Positions 8,016-15,979 of a stretch of DNA of 23,071 nt are shown here, one piece after another. Within the stretch, counting starts at the first letter, position 1; each line of letters begins with the position of its first letter. Origin of the DNA: Desulfobulbaceae bacterium UBA2775 (GTDB lineage Bacteria; Desulfobacterota; Desulfobulbia; Desulfobulbales; Desulfocapsaceae); the NCBI GenBank assembly GCA_002352445.1, contig DEIL01000311.1:1-23071 (forward strand), in the 5' to 3' direction. Below the pieces are notes generated by a model, which saw only the letters and a program-made list of their open reading frames with translations, did no database searches and was not told the DNA's origin. Made by a program: the position numbers and the translations under genes.

Positions 8016-8341
8016 CAAACAACCTCGCTTTTCACCCACTCCATATATTCCTCACTGACATGAGTAACTGCCTGGCTGACGATTTCAGGAAGATCATAAG
8101 GGTGAACTTCTTTTAATCTTGCCTCAACCTTAGCATAAAGTGAGCCAGTTGTTTTCAGGGACAGGCTGAATTCTATGGAGTCAGCAATGCTGTCATCCCA
8201 GTGATAATAACTCGATATCGGGCCGGAAAGCTGAGCACAGGCGACAAGCCTCTCACCCAGGAGCAGCCTGGCCACCTCAGCACCATCTTCTTTTTGTTCA
8301 AAAGTTGTTGAAATAATAATAAGAGAATCCATAGTGTACAC
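8015..8341 (-). CDS. cutA: CutA1 divalent-cation tolerance protein
   Basis: This is a 108-residue cytosolic protein of the CutA1 family, small trimers with a ferredoxin-like fold. They bind divalent copper and are linked to cation tolerance in E. coli, though their exact role is unsettled. Family marks are ERLVACAQL (30-38), a YYHWDD strand (45-50) and the hallmark HPYDLPEI (79-86). The start could be ATG 8341 or the in-frame ATG 8332 (MDSLIII). It is the first gene of a minus-strand group with the Cys-rich protein and perhaps parE. Confidence 0.93.
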   Translation of the reverse strand: MYTMDSLIIISTTFEQKEDGAEVARLLLGERLVACAQLSGPISSYYHWDDSIADSIEFSLSLKTTGSLYAKVEARLKEVHPYDLPEIVSQAVTHVSEEYMEWVKSEVV

Positions 8342-8442
8342 TTATCCAGGTTATCAGGGTTCGAAAGCTTGTCGATTATGGAAATTATGATATAAGGTGT
8401 TCCAAATACTTTTCTTTTGTTTTCTATTATAATATCTTTATC

Positions 8443-8490
8443 TGAAAGTCATGTGCTATCCGAATCCCGACTTCATTACTTTCATAACAG
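8443..8490. repeat. Short degenerate relative of the hairpin at 5732-5872
   Basis: TGAAAGTCATGTGCTATC (8443-8460) matches the left flank at 5733-5750 at 15 of 18 positions. It is followed immediately by CCGAATCCCGACT, identical to the right arm end at 5848-5860; the C at 8460 is shared. The intervening stem and loop are missing, so this reads as an internally deleted copy. The segment is itself weakly palindromic (TGAAAGTCATG and CATTACTTTCA). The rest of the 256-bp cutA-coaX gap shows no gene or clear promoter. Confidence 0.45.
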
Positions 8491-8597
8491 CGAAGCGGTG
8501 TCATCGTTGTAAAAGCATTTCATGGTTGTTGATCAGCAATTCAAGGCAGCCTTTAATTGAATGAAAATTACTCTCGATTTATATCACAGGTGGAAAA

Positions 8598-9395
8598 ATG
8601 TTTTTTGTAATTGATGTTGGAAATTCTCATACAGTAACCGGTCTGTACAGTGAAAACAAACTTGCAGCACATTGGCGTTTTAAATCAGACAGAAAAAGCA
8701 CTGCTGATGAACTGGCTGTAAGTTATGATGCCCTTTTTACCATGGCTGGGATTGATAAGACCAGAATTAAAGGAATAATTTTGGCCAGCGTAGTCCCCAC
8801 CCTGGAGACAGCCTGGAAAAACTGCTGCAGAAAACATTTTACCGGCTGCCTTGAACAGGATATTTTTGTAGTAGCAGTAGATGAAATCAGAGATCTTATC
8901 ACCGTGAAACTTGATAATCCGGGAGAGGTGGGAGCGGATCGGTTAGTAAATGGGATTGCCGCCTGGGGCATTTTTCAATGCAAACTGATCGTTATAGATT
9001 TTGGTACTGCCATAACATTTGACTGCATTACTGAAAAGTGTGAATACCTTGGAGGATCCATCCTGCCGGGAATTGCTATTTCCCTCGAGGCCCTGGCTAA
9101 TAAAACTGCTAAACTACCCCATATCGATGTTGCAGTCCCCCCCCTATCTATTATCGGTAAAACCACTGTGCAGGCGATGAAGAGCGGCATATTGTATGGC
9201 TACGGTGCCATGATAGACGGCCTTGTAAATGGCATCCGTGCTGAAATGACCCGGTCAGGAGAGGCAATCAAAGTGGTTGCAACTGGTGGAATGGCAGGCA
9301 TCATCGAACCCTTCACTACGGCCATTGATTTGATAGACCCCATGTTAACACTAAAGGGTCTGGAAATAATCTATAACAAGAAAATAAACCGATGA
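8598..9395 (+). CDS. coaX: Type III pantothenate kinase
   Basis: CoaX phosphorylates pantothenate, the first step of CoA synthesis, and belongs to the acetate kinase/Hsp70/actin (ASKHA) fold. It is 265 residues, the normal length. Motifs are DVGNSHT (6-12, phosphate 1), GADRLVN (112-118), DFGTAITFD (134-142) and the late GGMAG phosphate loop (230-234). This class usually needs a monovalent cation and escapes CoA feedback. AGG at 8588-8590 lies 7 bases before ATG 8598. The TGA stop overlaps the start of ldcA in ATGA, indicating translational coupling. Confidence 0.96.
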   Translation: MFFVIDVGNSHTVTGLYSENKLAAHWRFKSDRKSTADELAVSYDALFTMAGIDKTRIKGIILASVVPTLETAWKNCCRKHFTGCLEQDIFVVAVDEIRDLITVKLDNPGEVGADRLVNGIAAWGIFQCKLIVIDFGTAITFDCITEKCEYLGGSILPGIAISLEALANKTAKLPHIDVAVPPLSIIGKTTVQAMKSGILYGYGAMIDGLVNGIRAEMTRSGEAIKVVATGGMAGIIEPFTTAIDLIDPMLTLKGLEIIYNKKINR

Positions 9396-10336
9396 CTCTC
9401 AACCCTTTATACCCTGTACCGCTGAAAAAAGATGATACTCTTGCTGTGATTGCTCCAGCAGGACAATTGAGAGATATACCTGATTTTGCAAAAGGTATCG
9501 CCATCCTTAAAGATATGGGCTTTCAGGTGAAATTCCCCAGGAACCTCTGGCCGGGAGCTGGTTACCTGGCGGACAGTGATGAAAACCGCGCACTTGAATT
9601 CAACAAACTGTTCTCTGATCCCCAGGTCAATGGATTTATCATGATGCGTGGAGGATATGGATGCCTCAGGATGATAGATAGGATTGACCTGAAGCAGATT
9701 GTGCGCAGCCCGAAAATAATTGTTGGATATTCCGATATAACCATTTTACAAAATTATCTCTATGAACAGACAGGATTGGTAAGTCTTCATGGGCCAGTTG
9801 TAACCTCACTGTCTAATGGTACCAATTCTTCTCTTGAAAGCCTTTACCATTGCCTCACCGGGAATTGGCATACGGCTATCACACCACAAAAAATCGAGAT
9901 ACTGCAAGATGGGCCAAGTGCTTCCGGGCAGTTAGTTGGCGGGAATCTTGCCAGCCTGGTTACCCTTCTTGGAACACTATATGATTTCAACTGGGACAAA
10001 AAGATAGTTTTACTGGAAGATATTGATGAAGCTCCATACCGTATTGATCGTATGCTGACGCAACTATTTATGGCTGGAAAACTGGACAATATTTCAGGAC
10101 TTATTCTGGGAGATTTCTCTGTCTCATCATATCAGGATGATATTGAAAAGCTGCGATACAGGGAACAGGTATGGTCCAGAGTGGCAGAGCTTTGTGGTCA
10201 TGCGACTTACCCCATTTGGGCAAATTTTCCATTTGGCCATTGTCCTGAAAATATAACTCTTCCCCTGGGAGCAATGGCGAAAATGGACAGGGAGAAAACG
10301 AGTTTGCTCTTCACATACACAGAACAACCCGACTAG
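9392..10336 (+). CDS. ldcA: LD-carboxypeptidase (peptidase S66, LdcA)
   Basis: LdcA removes the terminal D-Ala from tetrapeptides (L,D bond) during murein recycling. The protein is 314 residues, cytosolic, with no signal peptide. Family marks are MMRGGYG (84-90), the nucleophile S114 in VGYSDITIL, an acidic segment LEDIDEAPYRIDR holding the catalytic Glu (probably E213), and H283 in FPFGHCPENITLPLG. The spacing agrees with Pseudomonas LdcA (Ser115, His285). It overlaps coaX by 4 bases. Its last two codons and TAG stop lie inside a repeat also found near the tRNA gene, so the C-terminus may have been reset by that element. Confidence 0.93.
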   Translation: MTLNPLYPVPLKKDDTLAVIAPAGQLRDIPDFAKGIAILKDMGFQVKFPRNLWPGAGYLADSDENRALEFNKLFSDPQVNGFIMMRGGYGCLRMIDRIDLKQIVRSPKIIVGYSDITILQNYLYEQTGLVSLHGPVVTSLSNGTNSSLESLYHCLTGNWHTAITPQKIEILQDGPSASGQLVGGNLASLVTLLGTLYDFNWDKKIVLLEDIDEAPYRIDRMLTQLFMAGKLDNISGLILGDFSVSSYQDDIEKLRYREQVWSRVAELCGHATYPIWANFPFGHCPENITLPLGAMAKMDREKTSLLFTYTEQPD

Positions 10337-10373
10337 TCAGAAAACTTTCAGTCTCGCTGGATAAGTGCCTTGG
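10329..10373 (+). repeat. 45-bp dispersed repeat, copy 1 (contains ldcA stop)
   Basis: It runs from CCGACTAGTC through the shared 20-bp core TTTCAGTCTCGCTGGATAAG to CCTTGG. It matches the reverse complement of 16740-16784 at 39 of 45 positions. The TAG stop of ldcA (10334-10336) lies within it. This copy lacks the full inverted-repeat ends seen in the other. Confidence 0.75.
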
Positions 10374-10470
10374 TGCTGGTGTTAACCAATTGAGTTAATT
10401 AGCACTTAGTGTTCCTTGTTTTTTATTACAGCTTTTAGAGAGTAAGGCACTAATTATCTCCGCATGCTAT

Positions 10471-10499
10471 TTGACTTGAATTGCTATTAATGCTATAGA
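10471..10499 (+). promoter_or_regulatory. Sigma-70-type promoter for the SH3 protein
   Basis: TTGACT (10471-10476) and TATAGA (10494-10499) are separated by 17 bases. Transcription would start near 10506, giving a leader of about 80 bases before ATG 10587. No terminator-like or riboswitch structure is obvious in that leader. Confidence 0.55.
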
Positions 10500-10586
10500 G
10501 AGGCTTATAGTAGCCTTAAAGTTAACAACCTCGCAATATTTAAAATTGTTACATTCTCATTAACTTACACAAAAACAAAGAACGAT

Positions 10587-11054
10587 ATGACTCATGCTGC
10601 TTTGCTAAAAAAACGTCTCTGTATACTCTTTGCCTTGGGAACTGCCTGCCTGCTTTTCTCTTCAAATGGACTCTCTGCTGAATATGTGGGTGTAAAAAAA
10701 GATAATGTAAACGTACGAACCGGTCCAAGTACTGATAATCCTGTGTCAATGGAGCTATTTGCAGGCTATCCTTTGAAGGTAATAAAAAAACAGGGTGACT
10801 GGTACAAAGTATCTGACTTTGAAAATGACTCCGGCTGGATACACAAAAGCCTGGTGACAAGGGGTGATACCGTCATCATTAACGCAAAGAAAAGTGTTAA
10901 CATGCGGTCAGGTCCTTCCACAAAAAGCTCAATTGTCGCCGACATTGAACGTGGTGTTGTGTTAACCAAGATATCTCAAAAAGGGAAATGGACCCAGGTG
11001 AGACACAGCAGCGGCACAGTTGGATGGGTTTATAATCCGCTGATCTGGCCATAA
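10587..11054 (+). CDS. Secreted protein with two bacterial SH3 domains
   Basis: This is a 155-residue exported protein. A basic N-terminus (KKR) and hydrophobic segment (about 11-30) end in a plausible signal peptidase I site after GLSA, before EYVG. Two SH3b repeats follow, about 33-92 and 95-155. Each opens with the family's NVRTGPSTDNP or NMRSGPSTKSS motif and closes with GWIH or GWVY. Such domains bind cell-wall peptides or serve as periplasmic adaptors. The gene follows murein-recycling ldcA but has its own promoter. No catalytic domain is present, so a murein-related role is inference only. The ribosome binding site is weak. Confidence 0.88.
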   Translation: MTHAALLKKRLCILFALGTACLLFSSNGLSAEYVGVKKDNVNVRTGPSTDNPVSMELFAGYPLKVIKKQGDWYKVSDFENDSGWIHKSLVTRGDTVIINAKKSVNMRSGPSTKSSIVADIERGVVLTKISQKGKWTQVRHSSGTVGWVYNPLIWP

Positions 11055-11080
11055 AGTATGATGGCGTCCTGAAAACGTGT

Positions 11081-14026
11081 TTACTTTTTTACCTTTTCCA
11101 GGATCGTTGCAATAGTTTCATCCAGAGCGAGGGGAAGTCTCACTTTCTGTTTTGCCCTATTGGTAAAGAGAAAGAACCCTCGTTCCAAGCCGTGATAGAG
11201 CAAATCCCTCGTGATCTCTACGTCTTTTCTGCAGTACTGTTGGATCAGGTCTATTTTTCCTTCTTTATACCATTTCAGAGCCTGTAAACCGTCAGCTGTC
11301 TTTTGTATTCCGAGAGTGGCTTCAGCAAGTCTGTTCAAGCTGAGTCTGTATCCCAGACAGCTATGCACCTCCTGCAGCAGATCCAGGGTTGGTAATTTGT
11401 CCAGGTTGACATTTGAATAACCGGACAGCACCTTGTTATCAAACCGTCTGTTGTTAAACCCCACGACGAGATCCAAACTCTTCAGATGCTCGATAAGAGC
11501 ATGGATTTCATGTTCCAGGTAGGTTATGCAGTCGTCCAGTTGAGAATCGTAAATAACACCAACAGAAACACCCATATTTTCACATTTATTCCATCCCCCA
11601 ACTTCTTCAGCGGAACGAATGGTCTCTAGATCAAAGACACCGAATCGGGGTGGAAGTGCATCAACTCCCCGACCCTTATTTCGTTCAACAGTAAAGTTTG
11701 TCACTTTTTCATTTCTTTTTTTTATGGAAACCGGTTGCTCAAGATTATCCTGCTTTAACGGAGTGTTCAGAATCTCTTCAAAAAGCGCAAAACATGCTCT
11801 TTTATCAATAGGACGGTTACCGGAACCACATTTTGGTGAATGCACGCAGGAAGGGCAACCGGTATCACAACCACAACGGCCGACAGTTTCTCTCCCTTGC
11901 TCAAGAAGCTGATCCGCCTTTAAAAAGGCCTCTTTTGCCAGTCCCACACCACCCGGGTAGCCGTCATAGATAAAGACAGAGGCGCGTTCAGTCTGTTCAT
12001 GCAGGGGACAGGAGATTCCTCCTATATCGTTGCGATCACACAATACAAGAAGTGGAAAGAGGGCAATCAGTGCATGCTCCATGGCATGGATTGCTCCCAT
12101 AAAATGATATTTATTCTTTTCAAGTAAGGTTCTTATCTCTTCCGGTAAATCAAGCCACATTCCCTCAGTTTCAATTGTCTGCTCCGGTAAATCAAGTGGA
12201 TTTGTAGAAATCAATTTGTGGGTCAGACTGCTTCGCTTCTGAAAGCCGGTGATCTTTTCGGTAACCTTGAGCCTGCCAAAAGAAACATCAATGCCATAAC
12301 TCTTTTTTTTATCAATCAGCTCCAGTATCTCTGTTCGTTTCTCCGACATTGGGCGGGTAAAATAGTTCGGTTTATCCTGCCGAACCACAGCTTCTTTTGC
12401 GATAAGGTCAAGTCGCTCAACGACCCAGGTTGTACCCCTGTGAATATATACGGCCTCCGGATGACATTCCTTCAATGCCCTGCCGCTATCTATCTCTCCT
12501 ATTATTTCACCACTCTCATTACTGATGATTGCAATTTGATTGCCACCTCCTCTCAAACTGACAAACCGCTGGGGCTGCTTTCTCGTTGAAAGCCAGGTTC
12601 CACCAGATTCCGTCTCCAGCAGGATACCCTTTAGGGTAAGAGCTGCTATTTGCTGTTGAATGACCTTATTTTTAAGAAGAGGTTCATTACTGTCAAGGGA
12701 AAGCTCTGCCGCACAGCAATGCAGGTGCTGATCCATAATCACCATGTTTTCCGGATTGAGTACGGCACTTTCAGGGGATCTTCTAAAAAAGTCTTCCGGC
12801 TGTCTCATAAAATGCTGATCCAGAGCATCTTCCTGTGCGACCATAACGATTGCAGACTTTCTTATACCCCGCCCCACCCGTCCACCTCGTTGCCAGGTAG
12901 CCATAATAGATCCCGGATATCCCACTAGAATGCAGAGATCCAGGTCTCCTATATCGATACCGAGTTCAAGTGCTGATGTTGAGATGACTCCTAACAAATT
13001 CCCGGAAAAAAGCTGCTTTTCAATTTCCCGCCGCTCTTCAGGCAGAAACCCTGCTCTGTACGAACTTAACTTGGATGCCAGATCTCCAAGCCTGGGAGAG
13101 GTCCAGAGGTTTATCAGTTCAGTCATTTTCCTTGACTGAGTATAAACTATTGTTCGTAAACCCCTTTTTACAGCAGCTTCCAGCAACTGGCTTGCGGTAT
13201 AGGCCGCACTGTCCCATGGATTCAGCATCAGCATATTTTTTTCGGCCTGGGGGGCACCGCTCTTTTCAATAACCCGTACAGGGCTATTAAGTAACAACCT
13301 GCCGAGTTCATCAGGGTTTCCTATAGTTGCAGAGAGCAATATAAACGTTGGATGCGATCCAAAGTGTGAAGCGATTCTCCGCAGTCTTCGTATCACCCAG
13401 GCCATGTGGGAGCCGAAAATACCACGATAGCTATGTACTTCATCGATCACTATATAGCGTAATTTTTTAAAGAGTTGAGCCCAGCTGTCATGGTATGGCA
13501 ATATCGAAAGATGAACCATTTCAGGATTTGTAAGTATAACCGGAGGAGGGTTTTTCCTTATTTTGCTTCTCATATATGGTGAGGTATCACCATCAAAAAG
13601 TGCTGCTATATCTTTGTGCTGTTTTGTTACAGAGGCAGGTAATGAAGAGAACAGATTATCCAGAATGTTAAACTGATCCCGGGCAAGGGCTTTCAATGGA
13701 AAGAGGTAGAGAGAATGTCCAGGATCGTCAGTAAACAGATCATTGAGAACCGGCAGGTTATAAATCATACTCTTACCTGATGCCGTTGGGGTGGCAACAA
13801 GAACATTTTCCCCATCCAGGATTGAGCATATAGCTTTTTGCTGATGGGAGTAGAGATTATCAATTCCTGTCTCTCTCAATTGCCTGAGTATTGACAGGTT
13901 GAGTTTGGGGGGATGAGTGGCAAATCTAGGCTCTACAGCAGAGATTACCTTATGATATACCACCTGGGAGCCAAATTTTGAGGAACCTTTTAAAGATGAT
14001 AAATATTCCGAGACATCTGGTGTCAT
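11081..14026 (-). CDS. MrfA-like helicase fused to a DEDDy 3'-5' exonuclease
   Basis: This is a single 981-residue protein with two enzymes. Residues 1 to about 400 are a superfamily 2 helicase: ATPTASGKS (78-86, Walker A), DEVH (195-198), SAT (232-234) and QRGGRVGRG (379-387). The middle resembles the MrfA/YprA/Hrq1 branch. The DUF1998/MZB part (about 640-745) carries a cysteine cluster, C718, C720, C724 and C727, plus C733. After a hydrophilic linker (about 755-790) comes a DnaQ-like exonuclease: D799 and E801 in FDLET, D863 in GFNNRRFD, and Y931 with D935 in YCRKD, a complete DEDDy set. In B. subtilis, MrfA (helicase) and MrfB (exonuclease, formerly YprB) are separate and act together on mitomycin C damage. 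A role in DNA repair is therefore likely here, by inference. Its start lies 127 bp from the divergent aromatic-pathway gene. Confidence 0.9.
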   Translation of the reverse strand: MTPDVSEYLSSLKGSSKFGSQVVYHKVISAVEPRFATHPPKLNLSILRQLRETGIDNLYSHQQKAICSILDGENVLVATPTASGKSMIYNLPVLNDLFTDDPGHSLYLFPLKALARDQFNILDNLFSSLPASVTKQHKDIAALFDGDTSPYMRSKIRKNPPPVILTNPEMVHLSILPYHDSWAQLFKKLRYIVIDEVHSYRGIFGSHMAWVIRRLRRIASHFGSHPTFILLSATIGNPDELGRLLLNSPVRVIEKSGAPQAEKNMLMLNPWDSAAYTASQLLEAAVKRGLRTIVYTQSRKMTELINLWTSPRLGDLASKLSSYRAGFLPEERREIEKQLFSGNLLGVISTSALELGIDIGDLDLCILVGYPGSIMATWQRGGRVGRGIRKSAIVMVAQEDALDQHFMRQPEDFFRRSPESAVLNPENMVIMDQHLHCCAAELSLDSNEPLLKNKVIQQQIAALTLKGILLETESGGTWLSTRKQPQRFVSLRGGGNQIAIISNESGEIIGEIDSGRALKECHPEAVYIHRGTTWVVERLDLIAKEAVVRQDKPNYFTRPMSEKRTEILELIDKKKSYGIDVSFGRLKVTEKITGFQKRSSLTHKLISTNPLDLPEQTIETEGMWLDLPEEIRTLLEKNKYHFMGAIHAMEHALIALFPLLVLCDRNDIGGISCPLHEQTERASVFIYDGYPGGVGLAKEAFLKADQLLEQGRETVGRCGCDTGCPSCVHSPKCGSGNRPIDKRACFALFEEILNTPLKQDNLEQPVSIKKRNEKVTNFTVERNKGRGVDALPPRFGVFDLETIRSAEEVGGWNKCENMGVSVGVIYDSQLDDCITYLEHEIHALIEHLKSLDLVVGFNNRRFDNKVLSGYSNVNLDKLPTLDLLQEVHSCLGYRLSLNRLAEATLGIQKTADGLQALKWYKEGKIDLIQQYCRKDVEITRDLLYHGLERGFFLFTNRAKQKVRLPLALDETIATILEKVKK

Positions 14027-14153
14027 TTGCTTTCAATTAATAATGGCTGAGGTAGAGTGAGGTTTTAAAAATGTTGCGTAAATACAGTAGAAAGTATATT
14101 TTGCACAGCGTTGAGCAGGCAACTAAGACTGTTTTTCCCATGGATATTTTAAT

Positions 14154-15845
14154 ATGCCCTCTATCGCTACTATAGGTCCTATCGGCTCAGATTGTTACCA
14201 GGCAGCCCATCAATATGCCCCTGATGCGAATTTGATCCTCTTTCACAAACTTTCAGATATCATCAATGCTTTTAGTGAAGGAGAGGTAGATTACGCCCTC
14301 ATCCCGGTCTATAATACGCGAGAGGGAGAAATAAAGGAATATTTCAGACTTGTATCAAAAATGGATGAGGGCTTTTGGATTGATAACGTAGTCCTTCCCA
14401 TACACCTTTCTTTAGGAATCCTTTCAACCAGGAAAAAAAACCGCCCCGAGATATCCACTCTTGTTGGCCGCGGATCTGTTTTCAGACAGTGTGAAGAGTA
14501 TATCGAAGATCACTTCCCGGATGCAACCTTAATGGCAGTGCAGGATATTGACCAGGCCATGAGGACAATAATAAAGGAACGAAGGCTCGATCACGCAGTC
14601 ATCGATTCTGAGGAACTAGTTAAAAAATATGGTTTTGAGCTTGTTGCCCGAGAGGTTGTACCCCATAACAAAACACGATTCGCTGTTATTGGAAAAAAAA
14701 TAGCCCCCGTAACAGGCTATGATGCCACCGCCATAATTACCCGACCATTAAAGGACCGGGTCGGTATGCTTGCAGATATCCTCGGAGAATTCACCAGACG
14801 GGGTATTAACATCCTCGATCTTCAATCTGAAAATGATATTAAAACACAAAAACTGCGGATCTATGTTGAGGTTGAAGGACATATAAAAGACCCTAACATA
14901 GAAGGTGCTCTCAGCACTATTGAATCCAGCGTCATTCAGGAAGAATCTGCTCTAAAGACTCTTGGATCTTTTCCCCGCGTTGATATGCGGGTAAAAAAGA
15001 TTAAAGGTTTTGGGTTTATCGGAAGTGGGGAGATGTCTGGATGGTTCGCTGACAGACTTGGAAATGAAGGCTATGCAACGTACATTACCGGTCGCTCGTC
15101 ATCAGTCACTCCCCTTCACATGATTGACATGGTCGATGTAGTTATTGTTTGTGTTCCGATCTCTGCTACCACTGAGATAATTAAACAGTACGGTCCGTTA
15201 CTAAAAGATGGTCAGGCTCTTATCATCCTTGCCGGTGAATCTGAAAATATCATTAGGACAGCACTTGAATCGACGAGCCAGGGGGTGGAAGTGATGTTTG
15301 TGCATAACCTCTGGGGTCCTCAGGCAATGACTATGAAAGATAAAAACGCTGCCATTGTCAGAACATCAAGAAGTGGCAGTTTCTGTAGTGAATTTGAAGC
15401 ATTTCTCTATAAACATGGCGCAGATATTTATCATGATAATGCAAAAAAACATGATCTGCTCATGGGAGTTGGCCAGAAATTGCCAACAGCTATTTCTGTC
15501 GCTCTAGCCATGACCCTGAATCAACATTCGATCAGCTACGATGATATCGGCAGTCACTCTACCCTCACCTCTCTTTATGGTATTCTGGCAATGGCGCGTG
15601 TTCATAATCAGAACCCTATGACCTATGCGGAGATCATGGCAACAACTGGAGACGGGAAGAAAATTGTTCGCAGCTTTGCAGAAAACTTTGAAATCATAAC
15701 TGCATTAGCAGAACATGGGGAGATTGCTAAATTATTTGAAATAATGGAAGAAAACAAGAAATCAATGACACCATCATTTCTTCAATCACGTATGAAGCAG
15801 GCAAAGGCTGTTGATGAAGTTATGAGCAGGCCAAGCATGAAGTAG
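14154..15845 (+). CDS. tyrA: Prephenate dehydratase-ACT-prephenate dehydrogenase fusion
   Basis: This 563-residue protein joins the two branches from prephenate. Residues 1 to about 185 are a dehydratase-like domain (to phenylpyruvate) with TRF at 174-176, but IPVYNTREG (50-58) replaces the usual IPIENSxEG. Residues 190-265 are an ACT domain in which the ESRP motif, needed for Phe binding in PheA, reads QSEN. From about 284, GFGFIGSGEMSGWFADRL is a Rossmann NAD-binding fold and HNLWGP (384-389) holds the TyrA catalytic-type His. The usual YRLELAM arginine, which binds prephenate in E. coli TyrA, appears absent (LYGILAM, 474-480). No chorismate mutase domain is present. It could be bifunctional, or one half could be regulatory. 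Divergent from the helicase gene; the ribosome binding site is weak. Confidence 0.85.
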   Translation: MPSIATIGPIGSDCYQAAHQYAPDANLILFHKLSDIINAFSEGEVDYALIPVYNTREGEIKEYFRLVSKMDEGFWIDNVVLPIHLSLGILSTRKKNRPEISTLVGRGSVFRQCEEYIEDHFPDATLMAVQDIDQAMRTIIKERRLDHAVIDSEELVKKYGFELVAREVVPHNKTRFAVIGKKIAPVTGYDATAIITRPLKDRVGMLADILGEFTRRGINILDLQSENDIKTQKLRIYVEVEGHIKDPNIEGALSTIESSVIQEESALKTLGSFPRVDMRVKKIKGFGFIGSGEMSGWFADRLGNEGYATYITGRSSSVTPLHMIDMVDVVIVCVPISATTEIIKQYGPLLKDGQALIILAGESENIIRTALESTSQGVEVMFVHNLWGPQAMTMKDKNAAIVRTSRSGSFCSEFEAFLYKHGADIYHDNAKKHDLLMGVGQKLPTAISVALAMTLNQHSISYDDIGSHSTLTSLYGILAMARVHNQNPMTYAEIMATTGDGKKIVRSFAENFEIITALAEHGEIAKLFEIMEENKKSMTPSFLQSRMKQAKAVDEVMSRPSMK

Positions 15846-15896
15846 AATTGATTTTTTAGCATTACTGCAAATAGTACGTGAAAAAATGTTTCAAGG

Positions 15897-15925
15897 TTGA
15901 TTTTTAATATCATGAGAAATATTAT
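15897..15925 (+). promoter_or_regulatory. Putative promoter for the zinc-ribbon gene
   Basis: TTGATT (15897-15902) and TATTAT (15920-15925) have a 17-base spacer, about 50 bases before ATG 15980. The gene has a strong Shine-Dalgarno, AGAAGGAG at 15965-15972. Confidence 0.45.
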
Positions 15926-15979
15926 AGGACAACAGCGGTAATATTTCTATGATTTTATATATTTAGAAGGAGTAGAATT

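Noticed and set aside
8428..8433. TATAAT upstream of coaX as a promoter
   Set aside because: No -35 hexamer at suitable distance on either strand.
10365..10450. Possible terminator after ldcA
   Set aside because: The AAGTGC/GCACTT and GTTAAC/GTTAAT pairing is weak and far from the T run, so I do not call it.
15765..15776. TGACACCATCAT inside the aromatic fusion gene as a repeat end
   Set aside because: It is plain coding sequence in a conserved reading frame; the match is short and likely chance.
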